From contig CAMQJB010000002.1 in assembly GCA_947002045.1 (NCBI GenBank), positions 14,550 to 78,549 of the forward strand: a DNA stretch of 64,000 bases, written 5' to 3'. The DNA is from an uncultured Collinsella sp. Lineage in GTDB: Bacteria > Actinomycetota > Coriobacteriia > Coriobacteriales > Coriobacteriaceae. Position numbers and translations under genes: made by a program. The notes under the pieces are model-generated. The model was not told where the DNA came from. It was given only the letters and a program-made list of their open reading frames with translations, and made no database searches. This document shows, in pieces, positions 54,885-63,997 of this stretch; position 1 is the stretch's first letter; every line of letters starts with the position of its first letter.

Positions 54885-55650
54885 CTTCCAGACCTCCAGC
54901 GTCGAGGGCGTTTACGGACGGATTGCTGTGCGACTTGTAGTACTCGATGGCCGCGGCGGCACCGAGCAGGGCAATGGGGAGAATGCTTATCTGCAGGTAG
55001 GCGGCCAGAACGAAGCCAACGATGGCGTAGGCGATGAATTTCTTCATTGGCATGAAGGACAGAAGCATCGCAAGGCCGACGACGGGGAGGATACCGGCGG
55101 CGATGGAGAGGCCGGTCGTGAACCAGGAGGGCATGACGGAGAGGAAAGCGTTGACGGCATCGGCGCCAAAGAGCAGTACGGCAAACGTGGGGATGGCCGC
55201 CGTAAGGCCATAGAAGACCGGACCGAGGAAAAGTACGCTCTTCATCTGCGAGTACTTGCCCTCTTCGGCAAAGCGCTGCGAGGTACGCCCGAGGAAGCCG
55301 TTTGCCGTCTTGGCGATGACGTCGAGCTGAAGGCCGAGCATGCCGACTGCGATTCCGGCGGCAACGCCGACGCTCGCCTCCTGACCCGAGGTGATGGCAA
55401 CGACGGCGCCAATGATGGCGGCAGTGGGATAGTCGGGGACGGAGGCTCCTCCCATGGCCGCCACGCCCAGGCTCATGAGTTGGACGATGGCGCCGACGGC
55501 GAGGCCGGTTACGGGGTCGCCGAGCGCAAGTCCGACGAACCATGCTGGCGTGACGGACATGTTCGTGAGAATTTGTCCCGCGTTCTTCTCGGCTCCGTAG
55601 ATGAAGGCGATGAGTGTAACGACGGCTATCTGGATGATGGATGGTGTCAT
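54877..55650 (-). CDS. PTS EIIC, mannose/fructose family
   Basis: 257 residues of the ManY/LevF type, with about seven spans. ASVPDYPTAAIIGAVVA and QLDVIAKTANGF are family-typical. It lies 15 bases after the EIIB gene and overlaps EIID. Confidence 0.93.
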   Translation of the reverse strand: MTPSIIQIAVVTLIAFIYGAEKNAGQILTNMSVTPAWFVGLALGDPVTGLAVGAIVQLMSLGVAAMGGASVPDYPTAAIIGAVVAITSGQEASVGVAAGIAVGMLGLQLDVIAKTANGFLGRTSQRFAEEGKYSQMKSVLFLGPVFYGLTAAIPTFAVLLFGADAVNAFLSVMPSWFTTGLSIAAGILPVVGLAMLLSFMPMKKFIAYAIVGFVLAAYLQISILPIALLGAAAAIEYYKSHSNPSVNALDAGGLEDE

Positions 55651-55665
55651 AAGTTCACTCCCTTG

Positions 55666-56154
55666 CTAAAGCGTGATGATGCTGGAGAGCTCTACGGGCT
55701 TGTCGGCCGGCACATAGCGAACGGTGATGTCGCAGCCGGTGCCAGCAATCGCTCGATATGCGGGCAGCTCGTCTTTGGTGACGTAGGCGCGACTGCTCAC
55801 CTGGACGGCGTCTGACCCCTCTTCGGGAAAGACTGTGCCTCCGACCACGAGTGTGGGAACAACCTGGCCCGTCTGTATGACGTCGAGGATGGTCTGGGGG
55901 TCTCGCGCCACGATGAAGACCGTGTGGTCGTCGTACTTGCCCGCCCGATAGTTCGTGAGAGCCGTCTCCTTGTTGATAATGGAGAGGGCGACTCCCGAGG
56001 GCTTTGCCATCCGCATGGCGGCCTTCTTGGTCGGGTCGTTGGCGACGATGTCATCGATGACCATGAGACGCTGCGGACGGAACTCGGGTACCCACTGGGT
56101 TGCCACTATGCCGTGTAGCAGGCGGTTGTCGATGCGTGCTGCGATGATGCTCAT
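55666..56154 (-). CDS. PTS EIIB, mannose/fructose family
   Basis: 162 residues from the ATG at 56154 (MSIIAARIDNRLLHGIVAT), with the active histidine at 14 in RLLHG. The fold continues with LMVIDDIVANDPTKKAAMRMA, the usual second motif. First gene of the operon. A GGAAGG site lies somewhat far upstream (~13 bases). The promoter would sit in the partly duplicated region 56155-56620. Confidence 0.93.
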   Translation of the reverse strand: MSIIAARIDNRLLHGIVATQWVPEFRPQRLMVIDDIVANDPTKKAAMRMAKPSGVALSIINKETALTNYRAGKYDDHTVFIVARDPQTILDVIQTGQVVPTLVVGGTVFPEEGSDAVQVSSRAYVTKDELPAYRAIAGTGCDITVRYVPADKPVELSSIITL

Positions 56155-56620
56155 GTGATGTTGGCTTCCTTCCTTTGCTTGCGTGACGCGTTTCGGCATG
56201 GCCTGTGCCGAAGCGCGTCATTCGTCCTGCCGGGCCGCGGACCCGTCGTTCAGCGTGGCCTGCCTGCGCGGGGCATGCCGGGAATTGATGTAGTCGTATG
56301 CGTAGGCGATCTCCGCGACGGGGACCTCCACGTGGTAATGGGCGGAAATGTCAGAGAGCTCGTGCGGAATGCGATCGAGGTAGGCTCTGTGTCTCGGGGA
56401 TGTTCATGCGGCTGGTCCTCCTTTCGCCACACACCTTACGGGCGGGGTGGTGCGCGGAACGGGTTGGCGCCAGTGTTTCGTCACGGGCGCGTGCACTTCG
56501 GCACTCCATGCTACATCTGAGTGGCATATGGCGACTTCTCGACACTCGCGCTCGACACAGCGAGCGGAAATGGCGCTGCCTGCCGAGCGCCTCGCGGGCG
56601 CATCCCGACCGCAGAAGTGA
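56155..56620 (-). pseudogene. Second copy of the LevR-type regulator, internally deleted
   Basis: Two separate parts of the intact regulator region are joined here. 56218-56372 matches the 3' end of the gene (48818-48973), and 56373-56620 matches its first codons and upstream region (51532-51783). About 2.56 kb of the middle is gone; the junction falls at a shared ATGC. Small further indels break the remaining frame (one base lost near 56360, eleven near 56388). So the PTS/GH32 operon is flanked by direct repeats of its own regulator. Confidence 0.8.
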
Positions 56621-56699
56621 GCGCGAAGGCTCGTCGAAGTGCTGGGTGGGGGACCGGCGGTCTGGATACGCGGTTTCGTTCGGCGAAGGCGGCGAGGCG

Positions 56700-57063
56700 A
56701 ATGGCATGGCGAACGTACGGGTTTGACGTGAACGGGTTGCCCGTGGCGGCGTGGTATCGGGAGGAGACGGTCGAGCAGGTGCTCGCGCCGCTGCTCGCCC
56801 GTCTCGCGCGCTCGCATCAGGAGAAGGGGTCGCAGGCCCATCTCGGCAACCCGGTGCGCATACGCTATTGCGACCGGGACGGCCACGTGTCGCGAACGGA
56901 TATCGTCCGCCAGGTGGACGTCGCGCCGCGAAATGCAGACTCGCCTCAATCGTCGGTAAGGGGTGCCGATGGCGATACGATGGAATCCACGGACCGCACC
57001 GCGCCGCCGAGATTGCGACGCGAACGCAGGCGATGCGCCCGAAAAACTCCTCCGCGCATGTAG
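56700..57063 (+). pseudogene. Fragment resembling a P-loop uridine-kinase-like N-terminus
   Basis: From ~56725 a piece reads VNGLPVAAWYREETVEQVLA, then PLLARLARSHQEKGSQAHLG, the kind of opening seen in uridine-kinase-like ATPases just before their P-loop. The P-loop never appears; the sequence turns into unrelated coding-like segments. I treat it as debris next to the recombination scar. No intact gene lies between 56155 and 57087. Confidence 0.3.
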
Positions 57064-57087
57064 GGCGAAACGCCAGATTGGAGCTCC

Positions 57088-58288
57088 ATGAACGATTTCT
57101 CCTTCTACTCCCCCACCCGCTTTGTCTTTGGGCGAAAAGCGACCGACAAGGTTGGGGGACTCTGTCCGCCTCCGGCTACCGCTGAGCGCTCATTGTCTAC
57201 GGCAGGGGTTCCGCAGTTCGCTGCGGAACGCTCGTCCGCGTGAGGGCATCGCTCGATGCCGCGGGCGTGGAGCACATCGGGCTTGGAGGGGTGCGTCCAA
57301 ACCCCGAAATAGGCTTGGCACGAGAAGGCGTCGAGCTCGCACGGGCAAACGACGCCGACATCATCCTGCCCGTGGGCGGCGGCTCCATCATGGACTGCGC
57401 GAAGGCCATCGCACTGGGGCGGTATACGACGGCGACGTATGGGACTTCTTCCGCAAGCGCGCCGTTCCCGCCGACCGCATCGACGTCGCCTGCGTGGTGA
57501 CCATCCCCGCATCCGGTTCCGAGGCCTCTAACTCCTGCGTTATCAGCAACGACGAGGAGCACCTCAAATGCAGCATTAACACGGACCTCAACCGCCCGGC
57601 CATCGCCTTCCTCGACCCGGAGCTGACCTTCAGCCTGCCCGCCTGCCAGACCGCCGCGGGAGTGACCGACATGATCGCCCATATCATGGAGCGACTCTTC
57701 TCCGGCGAGCCCGCCGTGGGCGTAACCGACAACATCGCCTGCGGGCTAGTGCGCGCCGCGAGGGAGGCGGCGCCCAAGGTGATGGAGAACCCCGATGACT
57801 ACGACGCCCGCGCCGAGATCATGTGGGTGGGTACGCTCGCCCATAACGCCCTGCGCGACGGCGATTGGACCTGCCGCGGCCTTGAGCACGAGCTATCCGC
57901 ACTGGACACCAAGATCACGCACGGCGCCGGCCTCGCCGTCATCTTCCCCGCCTGGATGCGCTACGTATGGCGAAAGCACCCTGAGCGCTTCCTGGAGTTC
58001 AGCGCCCAGGCCCTTGGCATCGAACCCATCAATTCGGACGCGGACGAGCTCGATGTGGAGGTAACCCCCGAGCAGGCAATCGAGTACGCGGTCGAAGCGA
58101 CCATCGACGAGCTGCAGGATTTCTTCGTCTCGCTGGGAATGCCGCGCGCGCTATCGGAGTTCGGAGTCACCGAGGACGATATCGAAAAGATGATTCCGGG
58201 CCTCAAGATCAACCGCGGAGAGCTCTTCGGCAGCTTCAGGAAGCTCACGCTGGACAACGCGAGAAAGATTTACCGCAGCGCACTCTAG
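57088..58288 (+). pseudogene. Frameshifted iron-containing alcohol dehydrogenase
   Basis: It starts at an ATG at 57088 (MNDFSFYSPTRFVFGRKATD), then shifts frame near 57155. It resumes with LIVYGRGSAVRCGTLV through LPVGGGSIMDCAKAIALG and shifts again near 57420. The rest, VYDGDVWDFFRKR to the stop at 58288, is open in another frame. Family III iron ADH features are visible: GGGSIMDCAKA (NAD), and metal ligands in the DMIAHIME and CRGLEHELSAL segments. It is most like butanol dehydrogenase/YqhD proteins. At least two disruptions make it inactive unless they are sequence errors. No partner genes are adjacent. Confidence 0.8.
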
Positions 58289-58377
58289 GAAACAGATGCC
58301 AGTCCCCCACGGGCGAGCAGCACGGCGGCCCCCGCAAACCAGAAACGGCGCCGCTCCCGCGACGCCGTCATATTCCC

Positions 58378-58453
58378 TGGTGCCCCCGGGCGGATTCGAA
58401 CCGTCGACACCCGCTTTAGGAGAGCGGTGCTCTATCCCCTGAGCTACGGAGGC
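58378..58453 (-). tRNA. tRNA-Arg (anticodon CCT)
   Basis: On the minus strand, from 58453: acceptor GCCTCCG pairs with CGGGGGC; D-arm GCTC/GAGC; anticodon stem CCGCT/AGCGG with loop CTCCTAA (anticodon CCT, reading AGG); 5-base variable loop; T-loop TTCGAAT. Discriminator A and an encoded CCA end at 58378. One A/C mismatch occurs in the T stem. Confidence 0.93.
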
Positions 58454-58618
58454 ATGTTGTACTAGTGTAACAGATTTACCCCTTTGCCATGTAGCGCATG
58501 GCCACTCATCGAGAAGGCTCTATAGCGAATAGTTTCCGAGGGCAATCCTCAATATCGGAAAGAATAACCCGGAATAACGCGAAATAATGGGACAAGCTTT
58601 CCCAACTGGCCCTCAAAA

Positions 58619-58664
58619 GGAAAATGCATCCCGGAATGAGAACAAATTCCGGGATGCATTTTCC
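58619..58664 (-). terminator. 19-bp perfect hairpin after the mannose PTS operon
   Basis: Arms 58619-58637 and 58646-58664 (core AATGCATCCCGGAAT) around an 8-base loop. The block is 18 bases past the stop of the DUF956 gene and symmetrical, ending in AAAATGCATTTTCC-type tails. Confidence 0.8.
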
Positions 58665-58682
58665 GCCATCTATCGCCAACGA

Positions 58683-59081
58683 TTAGCTGTCTCTGTGGAA
58701 AAGGCTCTTGATGGCAGCGGGGATGCTCTTGGCGCCCTTGGCCGTCACATCGATAAAGTCGGGCGAACGCACGAGCTTATCCTCGTCGACGTACTTGCGG
58801 ACCGCACGAAGCGTCTCTTTGTCGTCGCGCGTCGAAAACGTAAAGTGACCGTTGTCCTTGGTGAAGATGGCAAAACGCGTGATCTTCTTGGTGCCGCGTA
58901 AAACCTCGGCGGCAATATAGTCGACCTCGTCCCACGGGATTTGAATATAATCCTCGGGATTGCGCTCGTTGTAATACTCGAACGCCTTATTGCCCACCAT
59001 CACGTTACCGTGGCTGGTAAGCCCCATCAGGCAGGTTGCCGGCGTTGCCAGATCGACCGTGCTGTTCTGAGATTGCGCCAT
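58683..59081 (-). CDS. manO: DUF956 family protein, ManO-like
   Basis: 132 residues from the ATG at 59081. DUF956 proteins occur almost only beside mannose PTS operons. The sequence CLMGLTSHGNVMVGNKAFEY and IPWDEVDYIAAEV are typical of it. Fold is PH-like and function is thought to be regulatory. It is the last gene of the manXYZ group, 120 bases after manZ. Confidence 0.85.
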   Translation of the reverse strand: MAQSQNSTVDLATPATCLMGLTSHGNVMVGNKAFEYYNERNPEDYIQIPWDEVDYIAAEVLRGTKKITRFAIFTKDNGHFTFSTRDDKETLRAVRKYVDEDKLVRSPDFIDVTAKGAKSIPAAIKSLFHRDS

Positions 59082-59201
59082 GCGCGCCTCGCCCTCCAAA
59101 TAAAACAATCGGACCGCATCCAGTGTACCCACCGGGTGCGGTCCGTTTCAATGGCTCAAAAGCCCTTGCCTAGCAATTCTCGGTCTTAAGCCGAAACGTG
59201 C

Positions 59202-60122
59202 TTACATGAAGCCGCAGACGCGACCGATGATGCCGATGGCGAAGAGAGCCAGGATGATGACGATCGGGCTGACCTTCTTCTTGAGGAGCTTGCAGACCAG
59301 CAGGGTCAGGCACACGGCGGCAAGGCCGGGGATGAGCTGATCGAGGTTGGCCTGAAGCGTGGTGACCTTCACCTGATCAAGGGCGTTAGCACCGATGGAG
59401 TTATACATCGTCAGTGCTTCCTTGACACCCTCAGAACCGGAGGGCAGGTTAGCCCAGTCGATAAAGGCGCCAGCAGACTGCGTGACCTTGGAGACGACCG
59501 GGGTGAAGGAGATGGACACCCAGCGCTCGACCAGGGCGCCGATGATGAACATACCCAGGATGGAAGCACCCTCGGTAACCTTGCCCATCAGACCGCCGGA
59601 GAGGTCCTTTGCGATGGAGGAGCCGACCTTGTAGCCAAACTCCTGCGTGTACCACAGGAAAGCGTAACGGATGATGTTCCACGCGAAGAAGAACAGCAGC
59701 GGACCGGCGATGCTGCCGGACAGGGCCAGGGAAGCGCCCAGAGCGCCCAGAATCGGGCGAAGGGTGAACCAGAAGGCGGGGTCGCCGACGCCGGCGAGCG
59801 GGCCCATCATACCGACCTTGACGCCCTGAATGGCGACATCGTCAATCGGGGCACCGTTGGCGCGCTCCTCCTCGAGAGCGAGGGTAACGCCAATGACGGG
59901 GGCGGAAACATAGGGGTGGGTGTTATAGAACTCCAGGTGGCGCTTAAGAGCGGCAATCTGGTCATCCTTGCTGGTGTAGAGCTTCTTGATCGCAGGGATC
60001 ATTGCGAAGCACCAGCCGCCGTTCTGCATACGCTCGTAGTTCCACGAGCCCTGAAGGAACTGATGACGGAAGCAAACCTTCTTGCGGTCAGCCTTGGTGA
60101 GCTGAATCTTGTTCTCTGCCAT
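59202..60122 (-). CDS. manZ: PTS mannose EIID
   Basis: 306 residues from the ATG at 60122. It has the ManZ opening (LTKADRKKVCFRHQFLQGSW, then NYERMQNGGWCFAM), GMMGPLAGVGDPAFWF, and a hydrophobic C-terminal span. With ManY it forms the membrane channel. It is only partly similar to the EIID at 54024-54884, so the two PTS loci are distinct. Confidence 0.95.
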   Translation of the reverse strand: MAENKIQLTKADRKKVCFRHQFLQGSWNYERMQNGGWCFAMIPAIKKLYTSKDDQIAALKRHLEFYNTHPYVSAPVIGVTLALEEERANGAPIDDVAIQGVKVGMMGPLAGVGDPAFWFTLRPILGALGASLALSGSIAGPLLFFFAWNIIRYAFLWYTQEFGYKVGSSIAKDLSGGLMGKVTEGASILGMFIIGALVERWVSISFTPVVSKVTQSAGAFIDWANLPSGSEGVKEALTMYNSIGANALDQVKVTTLQANLDQLIPGLAAVCLTLLVCKLLKKKVSPIVIILALFAIGIIGRVCGFM

Positions 60123-60138
60123 ATGTATCACTCCCCTC

Positions 60139-60957
60139 CTACTCGTAATCATTCAGAATGTCGCCGAGCGGGTCGCCGGAGCCACCGCCCATGCCGCCAC
60201 CCTGCTTGGCCAGATCCTTAAGGCCAAGGTAGATGAGGGCAAGGGAGATGCCGATGAGGCCAAGGGCGATCAGCGTGAGCTGAGGGATGGCAGCAAGGAC
60301 AAAGCCGAGGATGAAGAACGGCCAGGTCTCCTTGGTGGCCATCATGTTGATGACCATGGCGTAACCGACGGAAGCGACCATGCCGCCGCCGACAGCCATG
60401 CCGCCGGACAGCCAGTCGGGCATAGCGTTAAGCGCGTTGGTAACGGCCTCGGCCGGGATGATGCACAGAAGTACTGCCGGGATGGCGATACGAAGGCCCT
60501 GCATGAGGATGGCAGCGTACTGCCAGCGCTCGATGCCAGAGAAGTCGCCCTTCTCGGCGCAACCGTCCATGGCGTGAGCGATAGCGGTAGCAATGGTACG
60601 GCAGATCATGGTCAGGAACAGACCAGCGACCGACAGCGGGACAGCGACGGCGATGGCCGCGGTAACGGCCTTGGCCGAATCAGTGGCGCCGCCGTTGAGG
60701 GCGAGCACCATGATGATCGAAGAAGCGACCGAGGCCAGAGCGGCGTCAGGCGCGACGGCGGCGCCAACGTTAGCCCAGCCAAGGGCCATCATCTGGAGCG
60801 AACCGCCCAGGAGGATGCCCTCCTGAAGGTGACCGGTTACGAGACCGATAAGCGTGCATGCCACGAGCGGCTGATGGAACTGGAACTCATCCAGAATGCC
60901 TTCCATACCAGCAAGCAACGCGACAATCGCAACAAGCAGAATAGTGATTGCAGACAT
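60139..60957 (-). CDS. manY: PTS mannose EIIC
   Basis: 272 residues, about seven spans, with LAGMEGILDEFQFHQPLVAC and LGGSLQMMALGWANVGAAVA as in ManY. It starts 18 bases after manX and ends 16 bases before manZ. Confidence 0.95.
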   Translation of the reverse strand: MSAITILLVAIVALLAGMEGILDEFQFHQPLVACTLIGLVTGHLQEGILLGGSLQMMALGWANVGAAVAPDAALASVASSIIMVLALNGGATDSAKAVTAAIAVAVPLSVAGLFLTMICRTIATAIAHAMDGCAEKGDFSGIERWQYAAILMQGLRIAIPAVLLCIIPAEAVTNALNAMPDWLSGGMAVGGGMVASVGYAMVINMMATKETWPFFILGFVLAAIPQLTLIALGLIGISLALIYLGLKDLAKQGGGMGGGSGDPLGDILNDYE

Positions 60958-60975
60958 GTATCGGACCCTCCTTTA

Positions 60976-61965
60976 CTATGCTTGAGCGGCCAGTTCGGCC
61001 TTAGCTTTCTTCAACATGGCGTCGAGATCCTCGGAAGCATCCGAAGGAACCTTGCGGACCTCGAACTTGACGCCCTTGGCCTTGAGGGCCTCGAGGGTCT
61101 TAACGTCGTCATCGCCCATAGCGACGGCGTTGGTGACGACGACCTTGCCCTTGGAGTGAGCCATGGAACCGATGTTGACTTCCTTGATGTCGACGCCGGC
61201 CTCGATGGCCCTGAGCAGATCCTGCGGGTTCTCGAAGAGTAGCATGGCCTTGGTGTCACCAAAGCGCGTGTCCTTGACGACCTCGGCCATCTTCTTGATG
61301 GGAACGACGTTGGCATGGACTCCCGGAGGGGCAGCCTGCTCGATCATGGTCTTGCGGAGCTCGTCGTGAGCAACGCCGTCGGAAACCACGATGATGCGGT
61401 TGGGGTTGATCTGCTTGGTCCACGTGGTGGCCACCTGACCATGCAGCAGACGGGTGTCGATACGGACGTGGGCGATCTTGATGTGCCCGTCGCCGATGAC
61501 CGTTCCCGGAGGGATGGCGCCTGCAGGAGCAGCGGCGGCCGTAGCCGGCTTCTTCTCCTCGGGCTCCAGAGACTCGGGCTTGACGCGCACGCCAGCCTTA
61601 GCCTCAGTCACGAGATGTTTTGCGATCGCATGTGCAGTGTTCTTTGCGTCAAAGCGCTGCGAATATGCTTCGATGAGCATAGGCAGGTTGACACCGGTGA
61701 CGATAGCCCAGGAATCGTGGCCCTCGATGAGTCCGCTGATCTGGTTGAACGGCGTGCCGCCCCACAGATCAACGAGGAAGAGCACCTGCTCCTGGTCCTC
61801 GAAGGAAGCGATTGCTTCCTCGACCTTGGCACGGAAGTCGTCGGGGCCCATGCTCGGCTCGAGCGAGACCACGGCAACAGACGGCTGATCGCCAAAGACC
61901 ATCGAGCCCGTCTGCCTGATTCCAGCTGCCAAGTCCCCGTGGCTAGCAAGAACAATACTTACCAT
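60976..61965 (-). CDS. manX: PTS mannose EIIAB
   Basis: 329 residues from the ATG at 61965 with GGAGG seven bases upstream. EIIA domain (1-~130): VSIVLASHGDLAAGI with His9, and LVDLWGGTPFNQ. A Pro/Ala hinge (~140-160), then the EIIB domain (~165-329) with RIDTRLLHGQVATTW. This fused EIIAB is the normal ManX layout. It heads manXYZ-manO and serves glucose/mannose-type uptake. Confidence 0.95.
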   Translation of the reverse strand: MVSIVLASHGDLAAGIRQTGSMVFGDQPSVAVVSLEPSMGPDDFRAKVEEAIASFEDQEQVLFLVDLWGGTPFNQISGLIEGHDSWAIVTGVNLPMLIEAYSQRFDAKNTAHAIAKHLVTEAKAGVRVKPESLEPEEKKPATAAAAPAGAIPPGTVIGDGHIKIAHVRIDTRLLHGQVATTWTKQINPNRIIVVSDGVAHDELRKTMIEQAAPPGVHANVVPIKKMAEVVKDTRFGDTKAMLLFENPQDLLRAIEAGVDIKEVNIGSMAHSKGKVVVTNAVAMGDDDVKTLEALKAKGVKFEVRKVPSDASEDLDAMLKKAKAELAAQA

Positions 61966-62035
61966 CACATAACCTCCTTTTTGTCTACGTATTTCCTACA
62001 CGACATGAAAGGAGTATAGCTGTTTGGTTTGTGGA

Positions 62036-62041
62036 ATTATA
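62036..62041 (-). promoter_or_regulatory. Candidate -10 box of the mannose PTS operon
   Basis: A perfect TATAAT reads toward manX, 71 bases before its ATG, in an A+T-rich stretch. The -35 region is weak (TCCAAC at 17 bases), so activation by a regulator is likely. Confidence 0.45.
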
Positions 62042-62291
62042 GCTAAACTCGCAAAAGGTTGGATTATTTGTTTAAACGTCCAAGTTTGTTACAAATTGAT
62101 TACGTTACTGCTTTTTCACTCATTACCCGCCAAGGCGTCACACATCAAGCCATGCATTTTACAGATACAAACAGGCTGTTCATTAATATCGATTTTGGCA
62201 AGCGCGAATGCGCTTGTACTGCCGCTATTTTGTTTAAACAGACATAACTTGACTATTAGCGTGACTTATGTTCTACGAAACAACTCAAAAT

Positions 62292-62358
62292 AGTTGCGGT
62301 GGAATAGTTCTTGTTTAAGAGCCAGAAGGCTGGATTGAGGAACTATTTCACCGCAACT
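62292..62358. repeat. Large inverted repeat in the manX-hypA gap
   Basis: A 19-base arm AGTTGCGGTGGAATAGTTC (62292-62310) pairs with 62340-62358 with a single G-T position. A smaller CCAG/CTGG stem lies in the loop. It ends 11 bases before the hypA stop and may be the hypA terminator or a site in the man upstream region. No gene lies in 62042-62291. Confidence 0.6.
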
Positions 62359-62369
62359 TATAGGGAATC

Positions 62370-62798
62370 CTAGGCGATGCGGAGGGGGTTTGCGGCGTCG
62401 ACGGCGTCGGGGACGTCGGAAGGGCCGTCGGGGACAGCGTCTGCCGGGTCCTCGTCGGGGGTCTCGATCTGCTTGATCATGACCTCCCGGCCCTGCAGCA
62501 GGCATGTCTCGCCGCTGCCGCAATGGGGGCAGGTCTTGCCGTGCTCGACCGTCGCGTAGTCGCAGCCGCACGTCTCGCAATGCGTCACGGCCTCGACGGG
62601 CTCCACAATAAGCTCCGCGCCCTGCGTGATAGGCTTTTTATCTGCCGCCCAGCGCCAAGCGTCGAGCAGCAAGTCGGGAACGACGCCCGAGACTTCGCCC
62701 AGCAGCAGCGTGACGCCCGAAACGCGACTCACGCCATTGGCGCGCGCCACGTTCTCGACATCGCGAATAATGTGATAGACGATTCCCAATTCATGCAA
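62370..62798 (-). CDS. hypA: HypA/HybF nickel-insertion protein
   Basis: 142 residues. It starts at a TTG (62798) and opens MHELGIVYHIIRDV, with nickel-binding His2. The zinc site has CETCGC and CPHCGSGETC. The last ~35 residues (acidic, DEDPADAVPDGPSDVPDAVD) extend past the normal ~113-residue family length. HypA delivers nickel to hydrogenase (or urease). No other hyp or hydrogenase gene is in this window. Confidence 0.9.
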   Translation of the reverse strand: MHELGIVYHIIRDVENVARANGVSRVSGVTLLLGEVSGVVPDLLLDAWRWAADKKPITQGAELIVEPVEAVTHCETCGCDYATVEHGKTCPHCGSGETCLLQGREVMIKQIETPDEDPADAVPDGPSDVPDAVDAANPLRIA

Positions 62799-62843
62799 GG
62801 TAGAAACCTTTCAACAACGGTTGATGCGATGCAAACTCAAAGC

Positions 62844-62879
62844 AAGGGGACGGCAAAATCTAGTCTGCGCCGTCCCCTT
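62844..62879 (-). terminator. Hairpin after the oxidoreductase gene
   Basis: AAGGGGACGGC (62844-62854) pairs perfectly with GCCGTCCCCTT (62869-62879). It begins 12 bases past the stop at 62891. Confidence 0.65.
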
Positions 62880-62890
62880 ACCCGCCATGG

Positions 62891-63997
62891 TTACCTATTT
62901 CGACCGAACTTAATCTTGATGGCGCGTTTTAAAGCATACTTGCCAAGGCTCGGGAGCTTTTGCTCGTATTTGACCATCGTGGAGCACTCGGGGCGATCGC
63001 GATCCAGGTGGATGGCATCGAACGCGCACTTGGTGGTGCACAGACCGCAGCCGATGCACTTGTTGGGGTCGACGATCGAGGCACCGCAGCCCAGGCAGCG
63101 GGCGGTCTCGGCGCGCACCTGCTCCTCGGTGAAGGTCTCGACGTACTCGCTAAACGGCGCGGCCTTCTCGCGTTCGCGGTCCACATGCGCCACCTCGCGG
63201 CTCGCGTTGTCGTAGCTCTCGATCACGACATCGTCGCGGTCGAGCGCGGTGTAGCGGCGCTGGTTGCGGCCGATGGTGAGCGTGGAACCCGGCTGCACAA
63301 AGCGATGGATGGAGACGGCGGCCTCGTGACCGGCGGCGATAGCGTCGATGGCAAAGCTCGGACCGGTGTAGACGTCGCCGCCTACAAAGATGTCGGGCTC
63401 AGCGGTCTGATAGGTCTGGGGATCGGCAAGGGCGCCCTGGCCGCGGCCAAGCTCCACCTTGGAGCCAGCCAGCAGATCGCCCCACACAATGGACTGGCCA
63501 ATCGACATGACGACACGGTCGGCATCGACACGGCGCATATCGTTCTCGTCGTACTCGGGCGCAAACCGACCCTCGTCGTCAAAGACACGCGTGCAGCGCT
63601 TGAAGGTGATGCCGCACACACGACCGGCCTCGTCCAGGTGAACCTCCTTGGGGCCCCAGCCGCAGCTGATGTGCGCGCCGTCCTCAACGGCCTCGCGACG
63701 CTCCTCCTCGCTGGCGGGCATCTGGGCCTCGCTCTCCAGGCAGAACATCTCAACGTGCTCGGAACCCAGACGGCAGGCGTTGCGCGCGACGTCGATAGCC
63801 ACGTTGCCGCCGCCCACCACGATGGTGCGGCCGGGCAGCGCGTCAATCTTGCCGCTGTTGACCTCGCGCAAGAAGTCGACGGCCACGGTCACGTCCTCGG
63901 GCGCCCCCGCCGGTAGTACCGCCACGCGGCCCGCCAGGCCCCCCGATGGAAAATAAAAGCCCGGAAAGCCCAGCTCGCGCCACTCGGAGAGCCGTCC
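62891..63997 (-). CDS. FAD/NAD(P)-binding oxidoreductase with ferredoxin domain (partial)
   Basis: ~345-369 residues of the C-terminal half of a GltD-type protein. It shows the second nucleotide-binding motif VVGGGNVAIDVARNA, VGGDVYTGPSFAIDAIAAGH, and a C-terminal ferredoxin-like part with CLGCGASIVDPNKCIGCGLC, then CAF. The FAD-binding first half, which should lie further upstream, is not in the window. In this frame a TAG stands at 63998-64000, just at the edge. So either the gene is disrupted, or it starts internally. Such proteins pass electrons between NAD(P)H and ferredoxin or glutamate synthase. Confidence 0.75.
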   Translation of the reverse strand, partial: GRLSEWRELGFPGFYFPSGGLAGRVAVLPAGAPEDVTVAVDFLREVNSGKIDALPGRTIVVGGGNVAIDVARNACRLGSEHVEMFCLESEAQMPASEEERREAVEDGAHISCGWGPKEVHLDEAGRVCGITFKRCTRVFDDEGRFAPEYDENDMRRVDADRVVMSIGQSIVWGDLLAGSKVELGRGQGALADPQTYQTAEPDIFVGGDVYTGPSFAIDAIAAGHEAAVSIHRFVQPGSTLTIGRNQRRYTALDRDDVVIESYDNASREVAHVDREREKAAPFSEYVETFTEEQVRAETARCLGCGASIVDPNKCIGCGLCTTKCAFDAIHLDRDRPECSTMVKYEQKLPSLGKYALKRAIKIKFGRNR

